DNA of 13,395 nucleotides from Bacillota bacterium (GTDB lineage: Bacteria > Bacillota > Clostridia > Acetivibrionales > DSM-1351). A program made the translations under genes and the position numbers. Shown here one piece after another: positions 1 to 7,578 of this stretch. Location: positions 1-13,395 of the forward strand of contig JAEZIV010000205.1 in assembly GCA_023436515.1 (NCBI GenBank), given 5' to 3'. The stretch's first letter is position 1, and the number at the start of each line of letters is the position of its first letter. The notes below the pieces were generated by a model that saw only the letters and a program-made list of their open reading frames with translations, was not told the DNA's origin and did no database searches.

Positions 1-1757
1 ACAGGCAGCAGCTCATATTCGGGTTTTGTCTCGGTAACAATGGAGCCGTCATATTTAACAACCCTTTTTATAATATGAGGTTTAAAATGCTTTCCACCGT
101 TAGCTATGGTTGCAACATAGTTGGCAAGCTGTATGGGAGTGAAGCTGTTGTAAAGCTGTCCGATTGATGACTGGGCAGTATCAGCCTTTCCCCAAATATA
201 AGGACTTATGGTTTTCTTATATTCCTTTGATGAGATTATTCCTTTTTCTTCACCCAGCAAATCTATTCCGGTTTTCTGCCCAAGCCCAAATCGTGTAGCC
301 CATTTTACAATATTATCAATTCCGGTTTTAACACCTGCATTATAAAAGTACGGGTTTGAGGATTTTTGTATTGCTTGTATCAGGTTAACCCACCCTAGAC
401 CGGCTTTATAGGTTCTGTACTCTATTGACCCCAAATGCAACCCGTCATATATTTCATATCCCTTATCAAAGTACTTTTCATATGGATTTATCTTCTTTTC
501 CTCCAGACCTGCAATTCCAACAAGGGGTTTAAAGGTTGATCCCGGTGTATATCTGCCTGCAATTGCCCTGTTATATTCTGAAGTACTGATATTTTGGGGA
601 TCACTAAGGGCCTGAATTGCCTTTTGAGCTTCCTCATCCTCCGGCCCTGCCAGAAATATGGAAGGATCGTAGCTTGGATAACTCACCAAAGCCAGCACCT
701 CTCCCGTACTCACATCAATTGCTACGGCTGCACCTGCATAAGCATCCTTAAAGTTTCTGGAATGCTTTCTTTCTCTAATTATCTTTAGGTTCTTTTCGAA
801 AGACTCCATAGCCGCCTTTTGTAATCTCATATCAATAGTAAGTACTACATCACTCCCCGGTCTTACAGGCTCTTCACTTACTATTCTGGTTTTTCCATAA
901 TCATCAATTTCAATTCTTCTGAAGCCATTAGTGCCTCTTAAATATCCCTCTGCGGTGCGCTCTATTCCGGATTTGCCGATTATATCATTTAGCTAATAAC
1001 CTTCATCGGCTTTAACAGCAAGCACCTCTCCGCTAATAGTCCTTACATATCCTATAATATGAGCAGCATACTGTGCATCAATATACTTTCTGCTTGGGAC
1101 TATGTCTATCACAGCACCGGGAAACTCATCTGATCTTTCCTCAATTTCAGCCACCGAATTTGTACTTATTTCTTCAGCTATAACAGGATTATAGCTTAAA
1201 ACCTCAAATCTTAAGGTCATTATCTTATATATATCAGGCTCACCGTACTTCTCGGTATCAATCTTAAAAACAGTATCCCTGAAGTATTTGTAGAACTCTT
1301 CAGGCTCTGACTCCTGACTGAGGCCTGTAAATTTATATCCGGTGGCATTCTTAAGAACCTTTATCCTGTCATTGCTCTCAATCAATAAGGACCCAAAGGT
1401 GAAGGGTTCACTGCTAATATACTTCGAAAAGGTGTTGCTAAATCTATCACCATTCTTCTCTAAAACCCCGGCTAATTTGTACATCATATCATTCATTTCG
1501 TCGGAGGATTTTCCGGTATCCATCAGCAGTAGTGAAAAGCTGGTGGAATTAACTGCTATCGGAACCCCATATCTATCCAGTATATTTCCTCTCTCAGCCA
1601 GAATCGTTTTAGTTCTAAGATTATAGACTTGAGATTGTGCATAATAATTCTCTCCCTGAACAAGCTGAAGATTGGCAAGCTGATAAATAATTACGGAAAA
1701 TATTAATAGGATTAATATACTTACAATTACATGTCTATCTTTAAAAAACTGTTTCAT
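1..1757 (-). pseudogene. mrdA: penicillin-binding protein 2 (PBP2), interrupted by an in-frame TAG; C-terminus off the window
   Basis: PBP2 is the class B transpeptidase that cross-links lateral-wall peptidoglycan in the elongasome, anchored in the membrane with MreC, MreD and RodA. Residues 12-30 form one membrane segment. RGNILDRYG, near residue 56, is the usual start of the PBP dimerisation domain. Codon 255 (993-995) is TAG. The same frame then continues with LNDIIGKSGIE, a conserved PBP2 motif, and on through the transpeptidase domain. The active-site STFK (528-539, Ser about 407) and SSN (354-362) are intact; the KTG box would lie beyond the window. No base is gained or lost, so a single substitution (for example AAG to TAG) explains the break. 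The start at 1757 has GGTGG upstream. It is the last visible gene of the maf-radC-mreBCD operon. I call it a pseudogene, but a sequencing error or read-through would restore a full enzyme. Confidence 0.85.
993..995 (-). other. in-frame amber codon inside the PBP2 gene
   Basis: The minus strand reads GAA GGT TAT TAG CTA AAT GAT ATA ATC GGC AAA TCC GGA. The stop falls where relatives usually have a residue such as Lys within the motif ending GKSGIE (family knowledge). TAG ends two other genes here (maf and the TPR protein), so it works as a normal stop in this genome. The base after the stop is C, generally regarded as a weak termination context in bacteria, so some read-through is conceivable but not shown. 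Confidence 0.9.
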
Positions 1758-1829
1758 TCAATAACCACCACTCGCTTAAGAATTCATACATTTTACCATT
1801 GATGCTGGATTATTTAGTCTGCAGGCTGT

Positions 1830-2342
1830 TTAATATCTGTTTTTGACATCCAAGCTAACTAATTTTCTGTTTATACGTACTATAATAGTAAATACAATAA
1901 TTCCTAAAACACAGTTTACTCCTGCTTCGGGAATAATAACGGCCTTCAGGGTTTCTATGTAGCTTGATTTCAAACCTAGTGTATATGATATCATAATAAC
2001 CCCCGATTCATAAAACACAGTGGCGAAAAAGGTACATACCATCATTACAAAAACATTCTCCTTAAAGAAACGCTTATTAACATTTCCAAGCAATAATCCC
2101 AGAAACATTCCAACCAAAGCTTGATGTCCAAGAGCTACCCCGACTACAGCATCAATGCATAGTCCGGAGAAAAAGCCCACAACTGAGCCGTGATTTCGCC
2201 CCTCTAGCAAGGTTATGCTTACTATTAATAAAATAATGAGATTTGGTCTGACTCCAAAAAAATCAACAAAATTTATGAAAGTTACTTGGGTTGTTACAAA
2301 AACAAATATTAATATAATGTACAAAATAATTCTGCTTTTCAT
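1830..2342 (-). CDS. mreD: rod shape-determining protein MreD
   Basis: MreD is a small integral membrane protein of the elongasome that links MreC to the PBP2-RodA synthase. At 170 residues it has the usual family length. It is almost entirely hydrophobic, with about five membrane segments starting at residue 5. The stretch FFGVRPNLIILLIVS near residues 28-42 and the later GFFSGLCIDAVVG are typical of MreD. Its ATG overlaps the mreC stop as ATGA (2339-2342), indicating translational coupling. A 72-bp gap without a clear terminator separates it from PBP2, so the two are probably co-transcribed. Assignment rests on hydrophobic pattern and gene order as well as motif. Confidence 0.93.
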   Translation of the reverse strand: MKSRIILYIILIFVFVTTQVTFINFVDFFGVRPNLIILLIVSITLLEGRNHGSVVGFFSGLCIDAVVGVALGHQALVGMFLGLLLGNVNKRFFKENVFVMMVCTFFATVFYESGVIMISYTLGLKSSYIETLKAVIIPEAGVNCVLGIIVFTIIVRINRKLVSLDVKNRY

Positions 2343-3199
2343 TTATCAATAATCTCCATATCTGAAGATATTTCAGGTATGGTCTTTTTCAGAATTACTA
2401 CCTGACTGAGTCTTTTTAGATCAACCGCAGGCTGGACAATAGCATATCTGTCCAAATCACTTTCTCCGGTTCTTACTTCCTTAACAGTGCCAATTATTAT
2501 GCCTTTAGGGTATATCCCTCCAAGCCCCGAGGTTTCAATAACGTCTCCCTGGGAAAGATCAAGATCATTGGGAATATAGACCAGCTTACAAAGCCCTTCC
2601 TTTCCAAGCTTCATATCGCCCTTTAATACAACCACATCCCTACTCTTGGATACAATTGCACTAACTGCACTGCCATCTTCAATAATACTAATAATCTTTG
2701 AGGAAAAAGGCTGCACCGAAGAAACCCTTCCAACAAGGCCCTTACTGGTTATTATGGGCATATTATAGGAGATTCCGTTTGCAGAACCCTTATCTGTGAG
2801 AAAAATATTAAACAAACTACCAGAGTCCTTTGCAATAACATTTGCACCAATAAAATCAAACCCGTCAAACTGGTCCTTCATTTTCAGTACATTTTTCAAA
2901 TCTTCATTTTCACTTTTTAGTCTTAAGTATTCTGTTCTCTCGTTTAGGAGCTTGTCAATATTCTCTTTTAATTCCTTATTCTCTGCTCTCAGGTCCTCAA
3001 CATTCTTAAAAAGTCCAACTCCTGCTTCAATCTCCTGGCCTGCATAATTAAATAACTTTTCAACCGAGGTAAACGGAACCGATATAAGATTTCCTATCCA
3101 ATTAACATTACTTAATGGATTTATTGTCAAGCCTATAGTTACTATAAGTATCAGAGTAATAACAATTATTACTAATGCCCTGCTTTTAAAATACTTCAA
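2339..3199 (-). CDS. mreC: rod shape-determining protein MreC (TTG start)
   Basis: MreC is a bitopic scaffold that binds PBP2 outside the membrane and connects it with MreB and MreD. Residues 8-26 form a single membrane anchor. Residues of about 62-110 are a charged heptad-like coiled coil (LRAENKELKENIDKLL). The rest is the double beta-barrel domain, with GLVGRVSSV and VSAIVSKSRDVVVLKGD as recognisable family motifs. Length, 286 residues, is normal. The start is TTG at 3197-3199; no ATG fits, and GAGGAG sits 9 nt upstream, so the choice is well supported. It lies 39 bp after mreB and overlaps mreD by four bases. Confidence 0.95.
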   Translation of the reverse strand: MKYFKSRALVIIVITLILIVTIGLTINPLSNVNWIGNLISVPFTSVEKLFNYAGQEIEAGVGLFKNVEDLRAENKELKENIDKLLNERTEYLRLKSENEDLKNVLKMKDQFDGFDFIGANVIAKDSGSLFNIFLTDKGSANGISYNMPIITSKGLVGRVSSVQPFSSKIISIIEDGSAVSAIVSKSRDVVVLKGDMKLGKEGLCKLVYIPNDLDLSQGDVIETSGLGGIYPKGIIIGTVKEVRTGESDLDRYAIVQPAVDLKRLSQVVILKKTIPEISSDMEIIDK

Positions 3200-3238
3200 G
3201 GAATACTTCTCCTCTCCTGCCCCTTTGGACTTCCACCG

Positions 3239-4261
3239 TTATCTGAGTTTTTTGGGTGAAAGTAATACCTTTTTCAAGGTTTCTAATTCTTCAAGAACCT
3301 TGCCGGTACCCAGAACAACACAATCCAATGGTCTTTCTGCAATTGATACAGGCATTCCAGTCTCATGCATTATTAATTTATCCAACCCGTCCAGAAGCGC
3401 GCCTCCCCCAGTTAGCATAATACCTCTGTCCATAATATCTGCAGCCAGCTCAGGAGGGGTCTTCTCCAGAGTATACTTAATTGAATCTATAATTGCATTC
3501 ACGGGCTCCTTTAAAGCCTCATTAATCTCTGAGGAGGTTATTTCAATATTCTTTGGCAAGCCGGTTATGAGATCCCTTCCTCTGATGTTCATTCTTTCCT
3601 CTTTGGTCTTTGGGTACGCTCCTCCAATAGTAACCTTTATTTCCTCGGCACTTCTTTCACCAATCATTAAGCTATATTCCTTTTTAATATAATGGACGAT
3701 AGCTTCATCCAACTCATCTCCGGCCACTCTAAGAGATTTGCTGGTTACAATTCCCCCTAAAGAAATTACTGCAACTTCACTGGTGCCTCCTCCTATATCA
3801 ACAACCATGCTTCCGTAGGGTTCTTCTACTGGAAGATTAGCTCCTATCGCAGCTGCCATTGGCTCCTCAATTAGATATGCTTCCTTAGCTCCGGCCTGAA
3901 GGGTTGCATCCTCTACAGCTCTTTTTTCAACTTCGGTTACACCTGACGGTACGCAAATAACAACTCTGGGTTTACTAAACACCCCATTTGACATTGCCTT
4001 TTTAATAAAATACTTTATCATACTCTGTGTTATATCAAAATCGGCTATAACGCCATCCTTCATGGGTCTGATTGCAACAATGCTTCCAGGTGTACGCCCG
4101 ATCATTTCCTTGGCAGGCTCACCAACAGCAAGCACCTCATTATTCTTTACATTGACTGCCACAACAGAGGGCTCTCTTACAACAATCCCTTTACCCTTAC
4201 AATGCACCAGTGTGTTGGCAGTACCCAGATCTATTCCAATATCCTTTGCGAAAAAACTCAT
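3239..4261 (-). CDS. mreB: actin-like rod shape-determining protein MreB
   Basis: MreB is a bacterial actin homologue that polymerises on the inner face of the membrane and steers lateral-wall synthesis. The 340-residue protein has the full actin-fold signature: phosphate-1 loop DLGTANT at residues 11-17, phosphate-2 loop DIGGGTSE at 155-162, and adenosine motif LTGGGALL at about 283-290. EEPMAAAIG at 132-140 is also strongly conserved. The ATG at 4261 has GGGAGGT upstream at good spacing. It is the third gene of the operon, 21 bp after radC and followed closely by mreC and mreD, the standard cell-shape cluster. Mbl and MreBH are alternatives from sequence alone, but linkage to mreC and mreD argues for MreB proper. 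Confidence 0.97.
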   Translation of the reverse strand: MSFFAKDIGIDLGTANTLVHCKGKGIVVREPSVVAVNVKNNEVLAVGEPAKEMIGRTPGSIVAIRPMKDGVIADFDITQSMIKYFIKKAMSNGVFSKPRVVICVPSGVTEVEKRAVEDATLQAGAKEAYLIEEPMAAAIGANLPVEEPYGSMVVDIGGGTSEVAVISLGGIVTSKSLRVAGDELDEAIVHYIKKEYSLMIGERSAEEIKVTIGGAYPKTKEERMNIRGRDLITGLPKNIEITSSEINEALKEPVNAIIDSIKYTLEKTPPELAADIMDRGIMLTGGGALLDGLDKLIMHETGMPVSIAERPLDCVVLGTGKVLEELETLKKVLLSPKKLR

Positions 4262-4282
4262 TAAAAGTACCTCCCGTATGTT

Positions 4283-4972
4283 TTAAATAAAACCCTTTTC
4301 CTTCAAGCTGCTATATTTACCGTCACCCAATATAATATGGTCTAAAACCTTTATCCCAAGAATATCACCAGCACTTTCCAGACGCCTGGTAGTTTGAATA
4401 TCCTCCGGGCTTGGCGTCGGATCACCACTGGGGTGATTATGTACAAAAATAATACTATTGCTGCCGTATTTTATAGCTTCAATGAATACCTCTCTCGGAT
4501 GCACTATTGATGAGTTAAGACTTCCCACAGATACATCAATTATTTTCATTAATTGATTTTTTGTATCCAGCAAAAGAGCCTTAAATACTTCCTTTTTTAG
4601 GTATCGCATCTCTTCCATAAGAAGACCTGTAACATCATTAGCGCTTTTTATTGTATGGTGAACAATCCCGTCACTGGTTGCTACTCTTTTGGATAATTCA
4701 AGAGCAGCTTTTATTTGAATAGCCTTAACTCTTCCTATCCCTTTTACTTTTTTCAACTGTTCTATAGATAAGTTGTTGAGCGAAGAAATTCGTCCATCCT
4801 GTGAGAGCTTTAACACATGTTGGGCAAGCTCCACTGCAGTAAAAGATTTCGTTCCGGTCTTAATAATCACCGCCAGCAGCTCGGCATTTGACAACTGCTC
4901 TGCGCCTATAACCTCAAGCTTCTCATACGGTCTTTCGCTTACCGGAAGTTCCTTCATTTTCAATCTGTCCAT
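4283..4972 (-). CDS. radC: RadC family JAMM-domain protein (UPF0758)
   Basis: This RadC-family protein was named for DNA repair in E. coli, but that role is disputed and its substrate is unknown. The N-terminal part carries helix-hairpin-helix-like sequence (KVKGIGRVKAIQIKAALEL, residues 75-93). The C-terminal part is a JAMM/MPN metal-binding domain with HNHPSGDPTPSPED, giving zinc ligands His178, His180 and Asp191. The frame stays open up to an ATG at 5047, but that start would overlap maf by 56 bp. I prefer the ATG at 4970-4972, which has GGAG 8 nt upstream, leaves a 19-bp gap after maf and gives 229 residues, the usual length. It sits between maf and mreB, a common arrangement in Firmicutes. 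Confidence 0.93.
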   Translation of the reverse strand: MDRLKMKELPVSERPYEKLEVIGAEQLSNAELLAVIIKTGTKSFTAVELAQHVLKLSQDGRISSLNNLSIEQLKKVKGIGRVKAIQIKAALELSKRVATSDGIVHHTIKSANDVTGLLMEEMRYLKKEVFKALLLDTKNQLMKIIDVSVGSLNSSIVHPREVFIEAIKYGSNSIIFVHNHPSGDPTPSPEDIQTTRRLESAGDILGIKVLDHIILGDGKYSSLKEKGFI

Positions 4973-4991
4973 ACCATACTCCAATTCACTG

Positions 4992-5597
4992 CTATAAACC
5001 CGCTGTTCTTGTGTCTCGTAAATTAATTGCCTGTCCCATCTTCTCAAGCATACAGGATAAACGGAAAACAGGTAAGCCCATTACGTTAAAATAGTCTCCA
5101 TCAATCCTTTCAACAAGCAGAGAGCCATATCCTTGTATTCCATAAGCTCCCGCCTTATCAAAAGGTTCTCCTGTAGCTATATACTCCTTTAAAAATTCGT
5201 CGGATTTATCGGCAATTTTAACCCTTGTTGTCTCATATTCACATACAATCTTCATATCACTTGTTCTGCATAGGCAAATCCCTGTAACAACCTCGTGCCA
5301 ATTGCCGTTTAATTTTTTAAGCATTTCGAATGCTTCCTCTTCGTTTTTGGGTTTACCTAATAGCTTGTTGTCACAGACTACAATGGTATCTGCACCAATT
5401 ACAAAACTGTGATGTTTTGCTTGAGTAGCTATGTCAATACACTTCTGCCTGGCTAGTGCTATGGCCACCTCTGAGGGTTTCATACTTTGGTCGATTACCT
5501 CATCTATATTTGAAGGGATCACTGTGAACAAAAGTCCAATTTGGGATAATAATTGCTGCCTTCTGGGAGATGCTGAAGCTAGTATAATTTTATTCAT
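4992..5597 (-). CDS. maf: Maf-family nucleoside triphosphate pyrophosphatase
   Basis: Maf proteins hydrolyse dTTP, UTP and modified pyrimidine or other NTPs to monophosphates. They act as cytosolic house-cleaning enzymes, and overexpression blocks septum formation in Bacillus. The protein opens with the hallmark ILASASPRRQQLL (residues 4-16). It also has the conserved VIGADTIVV, with the likely catalytic Asp, followed by LGKP, and EPFDKAGAYGIQG near residue 150. I chose the ATG at 5595-5597 (201 residues) because GGAG precedes it by 6 nt. An ATG four codons earlier (5609) has no ribosome-binding site. It is the first gene of the operon, about 70 nt downstream of the promoter at 5676-5704. Its stop is TAG. 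Confidence 0.95.
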   Translation of the reverse strand: MNKIILASASPRRQQLLSQIGLLFTVIPSNIDEVIDQSMKPSEVAIALARQKCIDIATQAKHHSFVIGADTIVVCDNKLLGKPKNEEEAFEMLKKLNGNWHEVVTGICLCRTSDMKIVCEYETTRVKIADKSDEFLKEYIATGEPFDKAGAYGIQGYGSLLVERIDGDYFNVMGLPVFRLSCMLEKMGQAINLRDTRTAGL

Positions 5598-5675
5598 GTT
5601 ATTCTCCATCCTGCTGCAACTGTAAAAAAACAGTTCTTCACTTCATTGCATTAAGCGACAAACGCATACATTATT

Positions 5676-5704
5676 ATTATATATTTATATCGCTGATTTT
5701 TCAA
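5676..5704 (-). promoter_or_regulatory. sigma-A promoter of the maf-radC-mreBCD-PBP2 operon
   Basis: On the minus strand, -35 TTGAAA (5699-5704) is separated by exactly 17 bp from -10 TATAAT (5676-5681). That is five of six and six of six consensus matches. Transcription would start about 5669-5664, leaving a leader of roughly 70 nt before the maf start codon. No other good promoter is visible before mreB, so all six genes probably depend on this one, although internal promoters cannot be excluded. Confidence 0.75.
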
Positions 5705-5866
5705 ACAAAATGCATTTTAAAATATCACTTATATTATCTGTAAAAAGCATAATTTTATTAAGGACTCTCGACCAAGGAGAAAATAGTGGTTTTTACACAA
5801 ATAATTTCATATCTTAAATATGTATAATCTTCATAAATATCACTTCTCAATTAACCTTTTTAGAAG

Positions 5867-5872
5867 TATAAT
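5867..5872 (+). promoter_or_regulatory. probable -10 box of the mecA promoter
   Basis: TATAAT lies 86 bp before the mecA start. Seventeen bases upstream is TTCTCA (5844-5849), matching the -35 consensus at four of six positions. Predicted transcription start is near 5879, giving an 80-nt leader that contains the inverted repeat at 5896-5914. It diverges from the maf promoter about 165 bp away. Confidence 0.5.
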
Positions 5873-5895
5873 ATAGTAAAACTATGATATTTATT

Positions 5896-5914
5896 CGTGA
5901 GGAAGCTCCTCATG
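5896..5914 (+). promoter_or_regulatory. inverted repeat in the mecA leader
   Basis: TGAGGA (5898-5903) and TCCTCA (5907-5912) pair around a three-base loop and extend outward by one G-U and one C-G pair. The hairpin lies just after the predicted mecA transcription start and 45 nt before its start codon. It has no T-run, so it is not a terminator. It could be an operator palindrome or an mRNA-stabilising stem; the function is unknown. Confidence 0.4.
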
Positions 5915-5958
5915 TTAAGAGGTAGATTAGTTAACGCTTTATGAGAGTTGGTGATTAT

Positions 5959-6576
5959 ATGAGAATTGAAAAAATTAATGATAATGTGTTGAGAGTCACT
6001 ATTACTTTAAGTGATCTTGAAGAACGAAATATTGATTTAGGCTCTTTGAATTATAGTTCGCCTGCTGCTCAGGAGTTATTCTGGGATATGATGGAGAAAG
6101 CCGAGGAAGAGTATGGCTTCGCCTCCGGTGAATCCCAGCTTATCTTTGAAGCATCTCCGGAAAACGAGGACGGCTTTGTAGTTACTATCACAAAGGTAGA
6201 CGCGGATGGAGAATTTGAATCCATTCAAAAATATATAAAGAGTAAGTATAAGAATTCTGAATTAAAGCAAAAGAAAAAAAAGAGCAAGGTTTGCGCTACC
6301 TTAAAAATATATTGCTTCAACAGCCTGGAAGACGTATGTAAGCTGACCAGACGTATCTCGACGATATATCACGGAGACAGTACCTTATTTAAATACCGTG
6401 ATGCATATTATTTACTTTTAAGCGGTAGTATGGCTGCTTCGCAAAACCTGGATATGGTTATGTGTGAATATTCAGTGTCGGTTGGAAACCAAAGCTTTTT
6501 TGAAGGCTATCTAAATGAGTACGGTGAAAAAATAATTAGTGACAACGCCATTGAAACCTTAAATACTTACTTTTAA
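5959..6576 (+). CDS. mecA: adaptor protein MecA
   Basis: MecA is an adaptor that binds substrates, and in Bacillus the competence factor ComK, through its N-terminal domain. It delivers them to the ClpC-ClpP protease through its C-terminal domain. The N-terminal domain starts MRIEKINDNVLRVTIT and includes the conserved QELFWDMMEKAEEEYGF. A lysine-rich linker (KQKKKKSK, about residues 105-112) leads to the C-terminal domain, with YCFNSLEDVCKLTRRI and YLLL near residue 150. The ATG at 5959 (205 residues) is preferred over one six codons earlier because GGTGA precedes it and MecA proteins normally begin at this motif. It is the only plus-strand gene here, with its own promoter and terminator. 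With no comK visible, general protein quality control is the likelier role. Confidence 0.88.
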   Translation: MRIEKINDNVLRVTITLSDLEERNIDLGSLNYSSPAAQELFWDMMEKAEEEYGFASGESQLIFEASPENEDGFVVTITKVDADGEFESIQKYIKSKYKNSELKQKKKKSKVCATLKIYCFNSLEDVCKLTRRISTIYHGDSTLFKYRDAYYLLLSGSMAASQNLDMVMCEYSVSVGNQSFFEGYLNEYGEKIISDNAIETLNTYF

Positions 6577-6625
6577 CCTTTTACTGCAGGCTAGTTAAAT
6601 AAACAAGTTCGTTTAATCAAAATTA

Positions 6626-6649
6626 GGCTTTCTCAAAAAGAGAGAGTCC
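6626..6649 (-). terminator. probable terminator after the PRC-barrel gene (left twin hairpin)
   Basis: On the minus strand CTCTCTC and GAGAAAG pair around TTTTT (7 bp, one wobble), followed by a few bases and then TAATTTT. It is nearly the same sequence as the hairpin at 6712-6734 but in opposite orientation, so each convergent transcript meets a stem with a downstream T-rich stretch. Confidence 0.5.
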
Positions 6650-6734
6650 CTCTAATTTTATTTATCATTCAAACGCGATCAAATACCTTGTATATGGTTT
6701 AAAGTAAATAAGGACTTTCTCTTTTGAGAAAGCC
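6626..6734. repeat. 24-bp imperfect inverted repeat between convergent genes
   Basis: The left arm (6626-6649) and the reverse complement of the right arm (6712-6734) differ by one extra A and one A/G change. The arms are separated by 62 bp. Each arm is also a hairpin by itself. The simplest reading is a pair of convergent terminators. The arms could also pair with one another into one long stem, or mark the ends of a small non-coding element; no target-site duplication is evident. Confidence 0.7.
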
Positions 6735-6742
6735 CTTTTATT
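6712..6742 (+). terminator. terminator after mecA (right twin hairpin)
   Basis: CTTTCTC and GAGAAAG form a perfect 7-bp stem around a TTTT loop (6715-6732). After an A-C mismatch, two more G-C pairs extend it, and CTTTTATTTT follows on the plus strand. This fits intrinsic termination of mecA. Read on the minus strand, the same stem is followed by TTATTT, so it may also slow transcription from the PRC-barrel gene. Confidence 0.65.
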
Positions 6743-7534
6743 TTATCTGTTATTCATTACCAATTCTATTACCTTGCCATTTGCTTTAGCAATATCAAAA
6801 ATCGCATCATCAATCAAGGTGTTTTCCGGAATTAATGTATTACCTTCATTATCGAAAATTGCCTTTGTAGCAACCTTTCCATTGAGGTACTCGCGGTGCT
6901 TTAATTCCATCATATCTGACACTGCACCGGGTTGAATCTCCTCATCAGTGGGAGTACTGTTAATGATTTCACCTAGATCTTGTGAATCAGAATTTTTTTT
7001 TTCCAAATATGAATTTTCTTCTGTAGCAAGGTCGGATGCTCTGTCCAGCAGCTTGGAATCAATATCCTCTTTAACAACGACAAGGTTTTTACCGAAGGTT
7101 ATAATACTGTCTCTTGGTATTATTCTGATACTCTTTTGAGTTATATCAGCTATATACTCAAGCCCTATTATGTTACAGTTATCTTCTTCATCAACAAATA
7201 TGTCTCCGATTTCACCAATAAGGCGACCCTTTTTGGTTAGTACCTTTGTGCCCTTGACCTGAATATTCTTCTGAAGAAGATCAATAGCAGCAGGTATTTT
7301 GATTATATCATTAATAGCATCTTCATTTTCGATTGTTAATGCATATTCGCCAATACCCAATACATATTCGGTAGGAATAACCTTTGCACTCAGTATTTGA
7401 ATACCGCTGTCAACAACAACATAATCAATGGCACCTTTTTCAGCATTAATTATGATAGTTTTGACTCTACCAACCTCGATACCATCTGATATACTGATTA
7501 TAGGTAATCCTATTATTTCCTTAGTCTTTTTCAT
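6743..7534 (-). CDS. PRC-barrel domain protein (two PRC barrels), function unknown
   Basis: This 263-residue soluble protein has two tandem PRC-barrel domains. The first (residues 5-75) contains GLPIISISDGIEVGRVKTI, and the second (92-160) contains KGRLIGEIGDIFVDEEDN. PRC barrels are small beta-barrels found in photosynthetic reaction-centre H subunits, RimM and sporulation YlmC-like proteins, usually as protein or RNA interaction modules. A polar linker (160-200) follows, then a C-terminal segment (205-263) with NGKVATKAIFDNEGNTLIP that I do not recognise. The linker includes an A10 tract on the coding strand (6993-7002). AGGGGGT precedes the ATG. The gene lies 44 bp after the TPR membrane protein with no terminator between, so the two probably form an operon. 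No catalytic motif is visible. Confidence 0.85.
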   Translation of the reverse strand: MKKTKEIIGLPIISISDGIEVGRVKTIIINAEKGAIDYVVVDSGIQILSAKVIPTEYVLGIGEYALTIENEDAINDIIKIPAAIDLLQKNIQVKGTKVLTKKGRLIGEIGDIFVDEEDNCNIIGLEYIADITQKSIRIIPRDSIITFGKNLVVVKEDIDSKLLDRASDLATEENSYLEKKNSDSQDLGEIINSTPTDEEIQPGAVSDMMELKHREYLNGKVATKAIFDNEGNTLIPENTLIDDAIFDIAKANGKVIELVMNNR

Positions 7535-7578
7535 TAAAAAAGTACCCCCTCAAATCCTAAAATCTTAATTAAAATAGT

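Larger units (their letters stand above)
5598..5958. other. divergent intergenic region between maf and mecA
   Basis: This AT-rich stretch of about 360 bp separates divergent genes. It holds the maf operon promoter (5676-5704, minus), a likely mecA promoter (-10 at 5867-5872) and the leader inverted repeat (5896-5914). The middle section, 5705-5840, shows no conserved gene. The only coding-like signal there is a 13-codon GTG-started frame (5786-5827) behind a good AAGGAG, which is too short to call a gene. Confidence 0.6.

Noticed and set aside
993..995. TAG as pyrrolysine or a reassigned sense codon
   Set aside because: TAG is the normal terminator of maf and the TPR gene in the same window, PBP2 is not a known pyrrolysine protein, and no pyl genes are visible here.
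3225..3692. 155-codon plus-strand frame opposite mreB
   Set aside because: It lies antisense to the fully conserved MreB coding sequence and its product is a Ser/Pro-rich shadow translation without recognisable motifs.
4973..5047. Longer N-terminus for RadC
   Set aside because: It would overlap maf by 56 bp, lacks a ribosome-binding site and exceeds the family length; the ATG at 4972 has GGAG upstream.
5618..5635. Hairpin AACTGT..ACAGTT in the maf leader as a terminator or attenuator
   Set aside because: The stem is only six mostly A-T pairs and the T-run is its loop, not downstream of it; it would not stop transcription.
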